Source: Mesorhizobium sp. M1C.F.Ca.ET.210.01.1.1 (GTDB taxonomy: Bacteria > Pseudomonadota > Alphaproteobacteria > Rhizobiales > Rhizobiaceae). Taken from it: a stretch of 64,000 bases of DNA. A program made the position numbers and the translations under genes. The DNA is taken from positions 62,001-126,000 of the forward strand of contig NZ_SRUU01000011.1 of NCBI RefSeq assembly GCF_004791585.1. Direction: 5' to 3'. The notes below the pieces were generated by a model. It worked only from the letters and a program-made list of their open reading frames with translations. It searched no databases and was not told the DNA's origin. Position 1 is the stretch's first letter, and each line of letters begins with the position of its first letter. This document shows positions 45,068 through 52,510 of this stretch, piece by piece.

Positions 45068-46165
45068 TTACTTGGGCAGCGGCGTGGTGACACCCTTGAC
45101 GTGCCAGTCCATGGCGACGATCTCGGCCTCGGTCATTGTCTTGCCGGCGGGAACGCCTTCGCTGCCGTCGGCCTTGGCGATCGGACCGGCAAAGGGCGAG
45201 AAGCTGCCGTCGGCGATCTTGGCTTCAACCTCCTTGATCTTGGTCATGATGTCGGCCGGGATGCCCGGGTTCCAATCGACGACTTCGACGACCTTGTCGC
45301 CGACACCCAAGAAGGCGTTGGCGCCCTTGAAGGTACCGGCAAGGTGGGCGTCGACCGAGGCTTTGAAGAAGGGCGACCAATCGGTCGCCACGCAGCCGAG
45401 ATAGGTCTTGGGCGCGTATTTCTTCATCGACGAGTTGAGGTTGAAGGCGGGGATGCCGGCCTCCTCGCAGGCCGCAACGACGGAAGGCGTGTCCTGCGCG
45501 TTGGAGAAGATGACGTCGCATTTCTGCGCCAGCAGCGCCTTGGCGGCTTCCTGCTCCTTGGCCGGATCGAACCAGGAGTTCACCCATACGACCGAAACCT
45601 CGACATCGGGCTTCACCGCCTGCGCCCCCAGCGTGAAAGCGTTGACGGAGGTGATCAGCTCGGGAATGGCGAAGGCGGAGACCGAGCCGAGCTTGCCGGT
45701 CTTCGAAAGCGCGGCCGCCGCCATGCCCATCAGGTAGGTGCCCTGGGAATATTGGGCAGCAAAGGGCGAGAAGTTCGGCGCCACCTGGAAACCGGAAGCG
45801 TGCAGCACGGTGACGTCGGGATTGCGGCGCGCGATCTGCAGGGCGCCGTTCTGGTAGCCGAAGGAACCGGCGATCAGGAACTTGTTCCCGTCGGCGACCG
45901 CCTTGTTCATGATGCGGTCGGCGTCGGGGCCTTCCTGAATGTTCTCGATGATGGTGACCTTCACCTTGTCGCCGTAGGCAGCCTTGACCGGCTCGAGCCC
46001 GTCGGCCAGCGCACGGCCCCAGCCGACGTCGCCGACCGGCGAGGGGACCACAAGCACGATGCCCAGCGGTTCGTCGGCGGCAAGCGCGCGGCTACCCACC
46101 GCGGCGACGAGCCCGGTAGCGGCAGCGCCCTTCATCAATGTTCTGCGGGTAAGATTTGTCAGCAT
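45068..46165 (-). CDS. BMP-family substrate-binding protein
   Basis: 365-aa basic-membrane-protein/PnrA-type solute-binding protein. The N-terminus RRTLMKGAAATGLVAAV, ending near ALA, looks like a Tat-type signal. Mature motifs: LVVPSPVGDVGWGRALADGL, NKAVADGNKFLIAGSFGYQN, YSQGTYLMGMAAAALSK and VIFSNAQDTPSVVAACEEAG. PnrA-type proteins bind purine nucleosides; bacterial xanthine- and nucleobase-binding relatives exist, so the purine-deaminase gene 30 nt upstream agrees with a purine cargo. Confidence 0.9.
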   Translation of the reverse strand: MLTNLTRRTLMKGAAATGLVAAVGSRALAADEPLGIVLVVPSPVGDVGWGRALADGLEPVKAAYGDKVKVTIIENIQEGPDADRIMNKAVADGNKFLIAGSFGYQNGALQIARRNPDVTVLHASGFQVAPNFSPFAAQYSQGTYLMGMAAAALSKTGKLGSVSAFAIPELITSVNAFTLGAQAVKPDVEVSVVWVNSWFDPAKEQEAAKALLAQKCDVIFSNAQDTPSVVAACEEAGIPAFNLNSSMKKYAPKTYLGCVATDWSPFFKASVDAHLAGTFKGANAFLGVGDKVVEVVDWNPGIPADIMTKIKEVEAKIADGSFSPFAGPIAKADGSEGVPAGKTMTEAEIVAMDWHVKGVTTPLPK

Positions 46166-46195
46166 GTCGGTTCCCCTTGCTTTTGGTTTTGGCTT

Positions 46196-47575
46196 CTAGA
46201 ATTCCACGGTCGCGAGCGCCGCCTCGGCTTGTGCGAACAGCCTGGCCTCGTCGAGCCCCGGGAACTCTCCCCTGGCCCAGACGATGCGGCCGTTGATCAT
46301 CGTCATGTCGGTCGGCGTGCCGATGCCCACCTTGGCCAGCAGGCTCAGCGGATCGTGCCGCGTGCCGACATAGTCCATGCGCCGCGTGTCGATGGCGAAC
46401 AGGTCGGCGGCCATGCCGGGCGACAGCCTGCCGATGTCGCCGCGCCCGAGCAGCGCCGCGCCCCCGGTTGTCGCATAGCCGAGGAAATCGGCCGGCGGCG
46501 GAACCGGATGGTCACGTGTCGACGCCGACAGGCATTGCAGCATGTAGGCGGAATGGATGCAGTGCATCAGGTTGGAATTGTCGTTCGAGGCGGCGCCGTC
46601 GCAACCCAAGCCCACAATGAGCCCGAGGGCCGACATCGCCGGTATGTCGGTGATTTCGGCGCCGACGAGATAGACCGGCTCCGGGCAGTGCGCGACGCCG
46701 GTGTCGCTGGCGGCCATCTTGCGCAGCTCGTCGTGGGTCAGTTCCCAGCAATGGGCATAGAAGGCATCCGACCCGCAGAAGCCTATCTCCGCGCAATAGT
46801 CCACCGTGCGCAGGCCATGGCGGGCCCGCATGACCGAGCTTTCGCCCTCGCCGACATGGGTATGCATGCGCACCTTGCGATCGCGCGCCAGCGCCACCGA
46901 TTCCACGAATGTCTCGCGACAGCAGTTGACCGGCTGGCAGGGCGCGACGACGACCTGACGCATGCCGAAGCGACCGGCATCATGGTAGGCGTCGATCAGC
47001 CGGGCGCAGTCGGCGATGAACTCGTCCGTCGTTTCCAGCATGGCGTCGGGGATGGTCGAGCCTTCCGATTTCGGCAGCGTGTTGCCGCCACGTCCGGCAT
47101 GGAAGCGCATGCCGAGCAGTTCGGCCGCCTCGAACTGCCGGTCGATCAGCCTTTTGCCGGCATGCCGCGGAAAGCAATACTGATGGTCGAACGCCGTCGT
47201 GCAGCCGTGCTTTATCAACTCCGCCATGGCCGTGACCGATGCGTGGTAGAAGCACTCCTCGGTCAACCGCGAGAAGATGGGATAGATGCGGTCGAGCCAT
47301 TCGATGACCGACAGCTTCGTCCAGTCCAGATCGGCGCGGTTGCGCACGAAGCACTGAAAGAAGTGGTGATGGGTGTTGACGAGGCCGGGATAGACGAACC
47401 AGCCGGCGGCATCCTGCACGACGGTCCCGACAGGCAGCTCCCCCTTGTCGAGGCCTTCGCCGATGGCCCGTATTGCCGGGCCGTCGGTCAACACATCGAC
47501 ATTGCGACGGACGCGCGGACCGTTGCCATCGTCCACGATGACCGCAGCGCAGTTCTTCAACAGATAGCCCGCCAC
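46196..47575 (-). CDS. amidohydrolase, 8-oxoguanine/guanine deaminase-like
   Basis: 459-aa metal-dependent deaminase from a GTG at 47575, one base after the GST stop (TGA-C-GTG). The first conserved segment, YLLKNCAAVIVDDGNG, follows at once, and the upstream frame is GST shadow. Active-site blocks: YPGLVNTHHHFFQ (HxH), GCTTAFDHQYCFP, VRMHTHVGEGESS (third His) and LGLIVGLGCDGAASNDNSN (Asp). The THHHFFQ ... IYPIFSRLT ... GCTTAFDHQY pattern is that of 8-oxoguanine deaminases (giving urate), though related purine or triazine deaminases cannot be excluded. Confidence 0.85.
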   Translation of the reverse strand: MAGYLLKNCAAVIVDDGNGPRVRRNVDVLTDGPAIRAIGEGLDKGELPVGTVVQDAAGWFVYPGLVNTHHHFFQCFVRNRADLDWTKLSVIEWLDRIYPIFSRLTEECFYHASVTAMAELIKHGCTTAFDHQYCFPRHAGKRLIDRQFEAAELLGMRFHAGRGGNTLPKSEGSTIPDAMLETTDEFIADCARLIDAYHDAGRFGMRQVVVAPCQPVNCCRETFVESVALARDRKVRMHTHVGEGESSVMRARHGLRTVDYCAEIGFCGSDAFYAHCWELTHDELRKMAASDTGVAHCPEPVYLVGAEITDIPAMSALGLIVGLGCDGAASNDNSNLMHCIHSAYMLQCLSASTRDHPVPPPADFLGYATTGGAALLGRGDIGRLSPGMAADLFAIDTRRMDYVGTRHDPLSLLAKVGIGTPTDMTMINGRIVWARGEFPGLDEARLFAQAEAALATVEF

Positions 47576-47576
47576 G

Positions 47577-48230
47577 TCAGGCCTCGCCTGGGACGGGCTC
47601 GGGTCTGAGCTCGTGCAGCCGGTGGATGCCGGGCATCTCGATGAAGCCGTCGAGTCCGCGGATCGCCCGCGACCACAGCCGGATCGCGGGATAGGGATCG
47701 AGTGAGACGCCGCCGTCCGGCGCCAGCGCCACATAGGGAAAGCAGGCGATGTCGGCGACACTCGGCCGGTCCGACGCGAGGAAACGCTGGCCGCGGATAT
47801 GCTGTTCGACGAGGCCGGCTTCCAACTCCCTCAGGGCCGTTGTCCCCTGTCCCTGAAGGACATCGATATTGCCCGGACGCAGCAGCATCTCATGCAGGCG
47901 CGCCGCGCCCAGGCTGGCGGTCAGCCGATGCGAGAAGGAAAGCCATTGCTGGACGCGCGCCGCCTCTCCGGCCGTATCGTTGCCCAGCCATTGCGGTGCC
48001 GCCTTCGCGGCGAGGTAGACAAGCATGGCCGAGGATTCGGTCAGGACGAGGTCGCCATCCTCCAGGATCGGGATCGAACCCGCCGGGTTAAGCGCCATAA
48101 GTTCGGGACCGCGATGCTCGGCGCCGGGATGGAAGTCGACGGGCCGGATGTCGAGCTTCACCCCGGCCAGCGCAGCCATCAGGCGCGCCTTGTAGCAGCT
48201 CGGCGACAGCACGTAGTCGTAGAGCTTCAT
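47577..48230 (-). CDS. glutathione S-transferase-like protein (NdmE-like by context)
   Basis: 217-aa GST fold: thioredoxin-like N-domain (MKLYDYVLSPSCYKARLMAA, NPAGSIPILEDGDLVLTESS with the cis-proline and ESS glutathione site) and a helical C-domain (RFLASDRPSVADIACFPYVA). It overlaps the oxygenase gene by 4 nt. In the caffeine/7-methylxanthine system NdmE is a GST homolog required to hold the NdmC-NdmD complex. The same neighbour set here suggests a structural rather than detoxifying role; this is inference. Confidence 0.85.
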   Translation of the reverse strand: MKLYDYVLSPSCYKARLMAALAGVKLDIRPVDFHPGAEHRGPELMALNPAGSIPILEDGDLVLTESSAMLVYLAAKAAPQWLGNDTAGEAARVQQWLSFSHRLTASLGAARLHEMLLRPGNIDVLQGQGTTALRELEAGLVEQHIRGQRFLASDRPSVADIACFPYVALAPDGGVSLDPYPAIRLWSRAIRGLDGFIEMPGIHRLHELRPEPVPGEA

Positions 48231-49072
48231 TGCGCCACCAGTTGCGCGCCGTAGGTGTAGCCATGGCGTTTCAGCCAGCGCCGGTAGGCAACCGAGGTCA
48301 GGTCGGCTCGCGTGGGAATCTCCATGCCGGGATCGAGCGGCAGCAGCCCCGGAATCTGGTTTTCAAGGATCGACCGGTCCTGGACGAAGATCGTCTGCTG
48401 GAAATGGATCAGGTCTGTCATGGGCGTCTCGTCGTCGAACAGCGCCATCCATGGCCAGACGTCGCAGAGGTCTTCGGCAAGAGGCTGCACGAAAAGCGTG
48501 ATGACGTCCCATTCACCCGGGCGCGGCGGACAGGTCTTGTAGAGGATCGAGCAGGTCGGCGCAGGCACGCGATACATGTATTCCGTGGTTATGCCGCCTT
48601 CCGCCGACTTGGCGGCCTGCGGCTGGTAGAACTTAACCTGGGTCGCCCAAACCTCGTCTTCGTCCTCGCGGATCTCGACCTTGTAGTTCTGCACCTCCGT
48701 ATGCGGTTCGGCCCCCAGTATGTCGGTGTGTACGAAAGGAAAATGCGCGATGTCCAGGAAGTTCTCCACCGCACGCAATGGCGAACAGCGCACGCGCACC
48801 ACCCCGACATCGACGAGCCGGCGGCCCGGCTGATCGGCCTCGGGGATCGCAAACAGCGGCTTTTGTGGATCGCCGAGCGATGACCAGACATGGCCATAGC
48901 GGATGCAGGTCGGCAGGTCACGTCCGTTACCGCCCGTCACCTTCGCGTTTCCATCTTCGCCGCGTCTCACCGCGATCGGTTCGCCCATCAGGGCCGTCCT
49001 GCGCCCATGCGCATCGAGCTGGCTAGCAAGGCTGACAGGGTACCATCCGTCGATCATCGTGTTGCGGGTCAT
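48227..49072 (-). CDS. Rieske-oxygenase catalytic subunit lacking its Rieske cluster (NdmC-like)
   Basis: 281-aa protein with the non-heme iron domain of Rieske oxygenases: VENFLDIAHFPFVHTDILG carries the Asp/His-x4-His iron motif, and QTIFVQDRSILENQ the downstream acidic ligand region. The N-terminus starts like a normal alpha subunit (IDGWYPVSLASQL, LMGEPIAVRRGEDGN) and resumes at RYGHVWSSLGDP. The intervening segment that should hold C-x-H and C-x2-H is missing: there is no Rieske motif at all. It must therefore take electrons from another protein, most simply the Rieske protein encoded by the overlapping upstream gene. The arrangement parallels NdmC. Confidence 0.85.
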   Translation of the reverse strand: MTRNTMIDGWYPVSLASQLDAHGRRTALMGEPIAVRRGEDGNAKVTGGNGRDLPTCIRYGHVWSSLGDPQKPLFAIPEADQPGRRLVDVGVVRVRCSPLRAVENFLDIAHFPFVHTDILGAEPHTEVQNYKVEIREDEDEVWATQVKFYQPQAAKSAEGGITTEYMYRVPAPTCSILYKTCPPRPGEWDVITLFVQPLAEDLCDVWPWMALFDDETPMTDLIHFQQTIFVQDRSILENQIPGLLPLDPGMEIPTRADLTSVAYRRWLKRHGYTYGAQLVAQ

Positions 49073-49719
49073 CGGGCGATCCCGCCGCGCGCAATATCCT
49101 CGGCCGCCCCCCGCAGCGCCTCGGCGGCCCTCGACGCGGCGATACGCTCGTCCGGATTGCTGTCCTCGTCCACCAGAACATGCATCAGCGTGCGCGCCTG
49201 CCCTTCGGGAGCAAGCAGCAGCCAGACGGCTCGGTCATCGTGCGTGTAGTCGAGCAGGCCTTCAGCGGCCTTCGTGCCCGCGGCCGCCTCCAGCGCCACG
49301 ATGCCCGCTTCCAGCACCATGGAGCGGAGCGGCGCAAGGCCCTCGAACCGCGGCGGCCCGGCGGCGGGTTCGCCAACCGAAATCCATATGATGCCGCCGC
49401 CATCCTCGACGCGCAGCGTCGCGACACGGATCGTGTCCGGCGGCGCCAGTGCCGGATGGGCCGGAATGCGAAGGCAGTTTCCCGCCTTGGCGTAGCTCCA
49501 GCCGTGATAGATGCAGGCCAGGGTCTCACCGCGTACAAAGCCGTGGGAAAGGCGCATGCCGCGATGGGGGCATCTGTCGGCAAAGGCCGCCGCACGGCCG
49601 GAGCGGCTTCGCCAAAGGGCAACCGGTCCGGCCGGGGATTGCGCCGGCATTACGGTTCCCGCCGGCAAGTCCGCGGAGAGAGCAACAGGCATCCATGAGC
49701 CGGTCGGATAAGGCGGCAT
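49069..49719 (-). CDS. stand-alone Rieske [2Fe-2S] protein
   Basis: 216-aa protein, first gene of the operon. Residues about 1-105 form a Rieske domain: WMPVALSADLPAGTV, ADRCPHRGMRLSHGFV (C-x-H) and LACIYHGWSYAKAG (C-x2-H), then RIPAHPALAP and GGGIIWISVGEP. The remaining ~110 residues (VALEAAAGTKAAEGLLDYTH, LMHVLVDEDSNPDERIAASR) lack an iron site and any reductase domain. It would supply the cluster absent from the next gene product, acting like the extra N-terminal Rieske domain of NdmD but without the fused FMN/ferredoxin reductase. A reductase must come from elsewhere. Confidence 0.85.
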   Translation of the reverse strand: MPPYPTGSWMPVALSADLPAGTVMPAQSPAGPVALWRSRSGRAAAFADRCPHRGMRLSHGFVRGETLACIYHGWSYAKAGNCLRIPAHPALAPPDTIRVATLRVEDGGGIIWISVGEPAAGPPRFEGLAPLRSMVLEAGIVALEAAAGTKAAEGLLDYTHDDRAVWLLLAPEGQARTLMHVLVDEDSNPDERIAASRAAEALRGAAEDIARGGIAR

Positions 49720-49880
49720 TCATCGACTTTCAAAACGGTACCAGCATCTTCCCGAGCGCAGCTTCGCGGTCAAGGACATGCTAATACGCCGGACTACGTT
49801 TGCACAACATTTCCTCACTGGCAATAATGCCTAAAAAATGTGCATGCCACCTTGGTAGGTTGAGGCCGCAGGCCGGAAAG

Positions 49881-50150
49881 CTAGCCCGATTCGCACTCGA
49901 TCGGCGCCCGGTGGATGGCCTCGACCCAGACATCGATTGGTCCAAGAGAGCACCCCATCTCCATCATGTCGATGAGTTCGGCCGGACCGGCAATGTCGAG
50001 TTCAATGCGGTCGGGACCAGCAACGCATATTGCCTGCACGAGCCCGAGCTTGGCGGCATGACGCTCGATCCACGGAAGAAAGGATGCCGCCTCGAACTCG
50101 CCGAGGATCGTCATGCGCTCCCGCCAGGAACATCGATTTTGCTCGTTCAT
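49881..50150 (-). CDS. acylphosphatase-like small protein
   Basis: 89-aa protein from the ATG at 50150. Its pattern (ERMTILGEFEAASFLPWIER, HAAKLGLVQAICVAGPDRIE and LDIAGPAELIDMMEMGCSLG, then PIDVWVEAI) follows the acylphosphatase beta-alpha-beta fold: phosphate-loop region, helix, GPDRIELDIAGP strand turn, helix and final strand. The canonical G-x-V-Q-G-V-x-F-R loop is altered (ILGEFEAASF), so phosphatase activity is doubtful. It lies 161 nt upstream of the Rieske operon in the same direction. The 161-nt gap shows no clear promoter or riboswitch. Confidence 0.6.
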   Translation of the reverse strand: MNEQNRCSWRERMTILGEFEAASFLPWIERHAAKLGLVQAICVAGPDRIELDIAGPAELIDMMEMGCSLGPIDVWVEAIHRAPIECESG

Positions 50151-50247
50151 AGAAAACCCCGGCAATGAAGCTGATACATATATCTATCTACATCACGCTC
50201 AATCGCTGAAGCATCTGATCAAGTGCCATGACCAGGCCGTGGTGAGG

Positions 50248-50375
50248 CATACGAGAGAATACGAAGGAAATGGGTTGGCGAACCATCCGCTAACATATTG
50301 ATTTTCAGTAGAAAACGTTGTCTCTTCGGGCCCGTCATAACCTTTGATTTTGTTGCCGAAAATTGCTATCGGCCC
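50248..50375. repeat. dispersed 128-bp repeat, copy B
   Basis: Ungapped match, about 79% identity by hand count, to 14254-14381, same orientation. Direct subrepeats begin at 50291 and 50338. Both copies can be read on the minus strand as NQYVSGW.ANPFPSYSLV, but no start codon or longer homologous frame supports a shared gene. It occupies most of the 387-nt gap 50151-50537, between the acylphosphatase-like gene and the AT-rich gene; the rest of the gap shows nothing firm. Confidence 0.8.
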
Positions 50376-50537
50376 CTGCAGCGAAGCGACCCGACTGATC
50401 CTGGGCGCCAAGCCCCAGGTTGATTGGGCAGCGTTGCAGTCAACTCAACGCCCCAAGCTCCGCGAGGTATCGTTTCCAACTGCATCAATCTCGGGCCGGC
50501 TGACCCTCGATGGCCGCGAAGTAGCAGGGATCTATCG

Positions 50538-51215
50538 CTATTCGGTCAGTCTGCCACTGCGGTGCCCAAGCGCCTGCCTGGCCGCGTACATGGTCGGCGA
50601 GCGCTTACCGGGAAGGTTGGCCTCGAGAACAAGCTGTTCGACAAAGCCCTGGTTCATTTCGAACTCGACGCATTGGTCGAGTTTATCAACGATCCAGACC
50701 CTGTAGTAGTCTTTCTTAAGATCATATCCGGAATCATCGCCGGGTATCTCTAGCGGAGGCGCGGGTATCAACATAATTTTGGGCTTTGGCAGATCGTATG
50801 TGTGCCCCTCATACGCGTATCCAAATATTATTCCAGAGCTAAATTTCTTCTTATCTTTCTTCGTATCTTTCTTCGTTTTTGGTTCTATGTCGATGGCGCT
50901 TATCAATAGCATATAATTTTCTAATACAGACTTCACAAAAACATAAGAGCTGTCGGGTTTTTCTCCTTGCTTGTTAAACATTACTTTTATTAACTTCAGT
51001 AACTCGTCATGGTTATAATCAAGATCGCCTTCTGCCAATTTGGAAAAAGTTATGGCGTACTGACCCTCTTTTACAATAGTGCTTATATCTCCAAAATCAT
51101 TTTTGTGTTCTGGCTTTGGTAGTCCAGGAACCCCGTAGAGCCGCACCTGCGTTGCATTGAACGCTCCGTGCACATCGGTCGACGTATATGTAGGGCGGTG
51201 ATAGTCGTCGCTCAT
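50538..51215 (-). CDS. AT-rich protein of unknown family, last gene of the YcaO/TfuA cluster
   Basis: 225-aa soluble protein of unrecognised family. A strong Shine-Dalgarno (GAGGAG) precedes the ATG at 51215, 29 nt after the peptidase stop. It begins MSDDYHRPTYTSTDVHG and has a lysine-rich stretch (KTKKDTKKDKKKF) near residues 113-125. No cysteine, signal peptide or membrane helix. About 50750-51170 is very AT-rich (two sampled 60-base lines are 28% and 33% GC), while its last ~45 codons return to high GC. It could be the substrate, an immunity or partner protein, or cargo of recent transfer; none is established. Confidence 0.75.
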   Translation of the reverse strand: MSDDYHRPTYTSTDVHGAFNATQVRLYGVPGLPKPEHKNDFGDISTIVKEGQYAITFSKLAEGDLDYNHDELLKLIKVMFNKQGEKPDSSYVFVKSVLENYMLLISAIDIEPKTKKDTKKDKKKFSSGIIFGYAYEGHTYDLPKPKIMLIPAPPLEIPGDDSGYDLKKDYYRVWIVDKLDQCVEFEMNQGFVEQLVLEANLPGKRSPTMYAARQALGHRSGRLTE

Positions 51216-51244
51216 GATGCTTCTCCTCGCTTTGACAATTCAGT

Positions 51245-52444
51245 TCATGAAATTTCTCGCCACCTGAAGTTTTCCTCGAACTTAGCGCCCAGCGCCGGCG
51301 CGATGCGACCACCAGCTTCGGTTACGGCAATCGCGGCATTCTCAAATGTCAGATCGTCTGCGTCGAGGCTGGACCAGGTCCGGGCAAGGGTCAGCGCCAC
51401 ATCGTCACGCGCCCGGGTAAGCGCGCTCTTGAACAGGAACGGTCTGGCACGGAAGGCCAGTGCCGTGAAATCCGAGATGCGTTGCATGGCGACCTCGTCG
51501 ATATCCCTGATGTCGATATCGAGAAGCCGCTCGTCGGCCAGCCCATCACCCACGAGATTCGCGTGATAGGCGTCGACGATCGTGTCGAAAACGGCGCCAG
51601 TAAAGGGCCGCGACCTGTCATGAATTTCGTCAGTGACTTCAGACATACGGCGCGAATTGCTGGCCAGGCGAATCTGCCGGTCGCCGATCAGTTCGGCGAT
51701 GCGGTTGAGTTCGTTTAGGACGAGGAGGTTGCCGTCGCAGTGGCGGAGCAGCCGGTCGAGACCGCTGTCGAAATGCAGAAAGGACAGAAGCGACGTTATG
51801 TCGGCGCTCGCCTCATGGAACGACGCGAAGTCGCCGGTCTTCAAGCCATTTGCCGGCACCCCAAAAAGGGAAAACAGAATCGCATGGCCGACTTCATGCG
51901 CAATCGTATCGAAGTTGAGGGCATAGGGATAATTTCGACCGTCGGGCGCCCTGTCCGCGCCGAGTTCCAGATAACCATAGCCAGACTGGGCGTTGTTCCA
52001 GTCGACCCACGGAATGATCTCCAACCGCTCATAGGTTTCCGCGAAGTACCAGGTAATCGGCCGCCCAAGGTAGCTTTCCCAGATGTCCAGGACCCGGCTG
52101 ACTGCCCCAAAGGCGTGTGCCGCCAGGAACTGACGTGAATTCAATGAAATCTGGTCGAAGTGACCGTCGTAGGCGGGTTCCGCCGGCGGGAAGACCTCGC
52201 CAACGAAGGGCGGCAGATAGGGGTACTCGTAAGGTTCCTTGTCGAGGAGCGGATCGCGGACATAGATGCGATGGTCCTCCGGACCGGGGCCTAATTGGCC
52301 CGGCGGGGTCGATATCCAGACGGTCTCGGGCGTGCCGTAATCAGCAAGGTGAGGCACCTGGGGAAATAGCAGGAAGCGCGTGCCGACGGAGCGACTTTGG
52401 TCGCTGGATCGATCGAGCGTCCCCAGTAGCTCAGCCCCTCTCAT
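51245..52444 (-). CDS. HEVGH zinc metallopeptidase-like protein
   Basis: 399-aa protein with the zinc motif HEVGH in NFDTIAHEVGHAILFSLFG. A candidate third ligand lies in SFHEASADITSLL, 24 residues after the second His; this resembles the E-A-x-S-D glutamate of thermolysin-type gluzincins, but with longer spacing. No signal peptide or membrane segment, so probably cytoplasmic. The N-terminal ~170 residues are proline-rich and unrecognised. The ATG at 52444 has no clear Shine-Dalgarno, and 66 AT-rich nt separate it from tfuA. In a YcaO/TfuA setting a leader- or protein-processing role is plausible. Confidence 0.7.
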   Translation of the reverse strand: MRGAELLGTLDRSSDQSRSVGTRFLLFPQVPHLADYGTPETVWISTPPGQLGPGPEDHRIYVRDPLLDKEPYEYPYLPPFVGEVFPPAEPAYDGHFDQISLNSRQFLAAHAFGAVSRVLDIWESYLGRPITWYFAETYERLEIIPWVDWNNAQSGYGYLELGADRAPDGRNYPYALNFDTIAHEVGHAILFSLFGVPANGLKTGDFASFHEASADITSLLSFLHFDSGLDRLLRHCDGNLLVLNELNRIAELIGDRQIRLASNSRRMSEVTDEIHDRSRPFTGAVFDTIVDAYHANLVGDGLADERLLDIDIRDIDEVAMQRISDFTALAFRARPFLFKSALTRARDDVALTLARTWSSLDADDLTFENAAIAVTEAGGRIAPALGAKFEENFRWREIS

Positions 52445-52510
52445 TTTAATACATTAGCAAAATGGCATGCGTATTGTAAATTGAGATTGAGAATTCTCGC
52501 CCGGATGCTT

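Noticed and set aside
45101..47608. An 835-codon plus-strand frame across the BMP binding-protein and deaminase genes
   Set aside because: It crosses two clearly recognisable minus-strand genes and has shadow composition only.
47576..47761. N-terminal extension of the deaminase from an upstream ATG
   Set aside because: It would overlap the GST gene by about 180 nt with low-complexity sequence; the GTG at 47575 directly precedes the conserved start.
49720..49880. A purine or guanidine riboswitch, or sigma-54 site, before the Rieske operon
   Set aside because: No conserved junction or GG/GC sigma-54 pair could be found; only a poor promoter match with short spacing.
50399..50418. CCTGGG...CCCAGG hairpin downstream of the AT-rich gene as a terminator
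   Set aside because: It has a 6-bp stem, no T-tract on the minus strand and lies about 120 nt past the stop; too weak to list.
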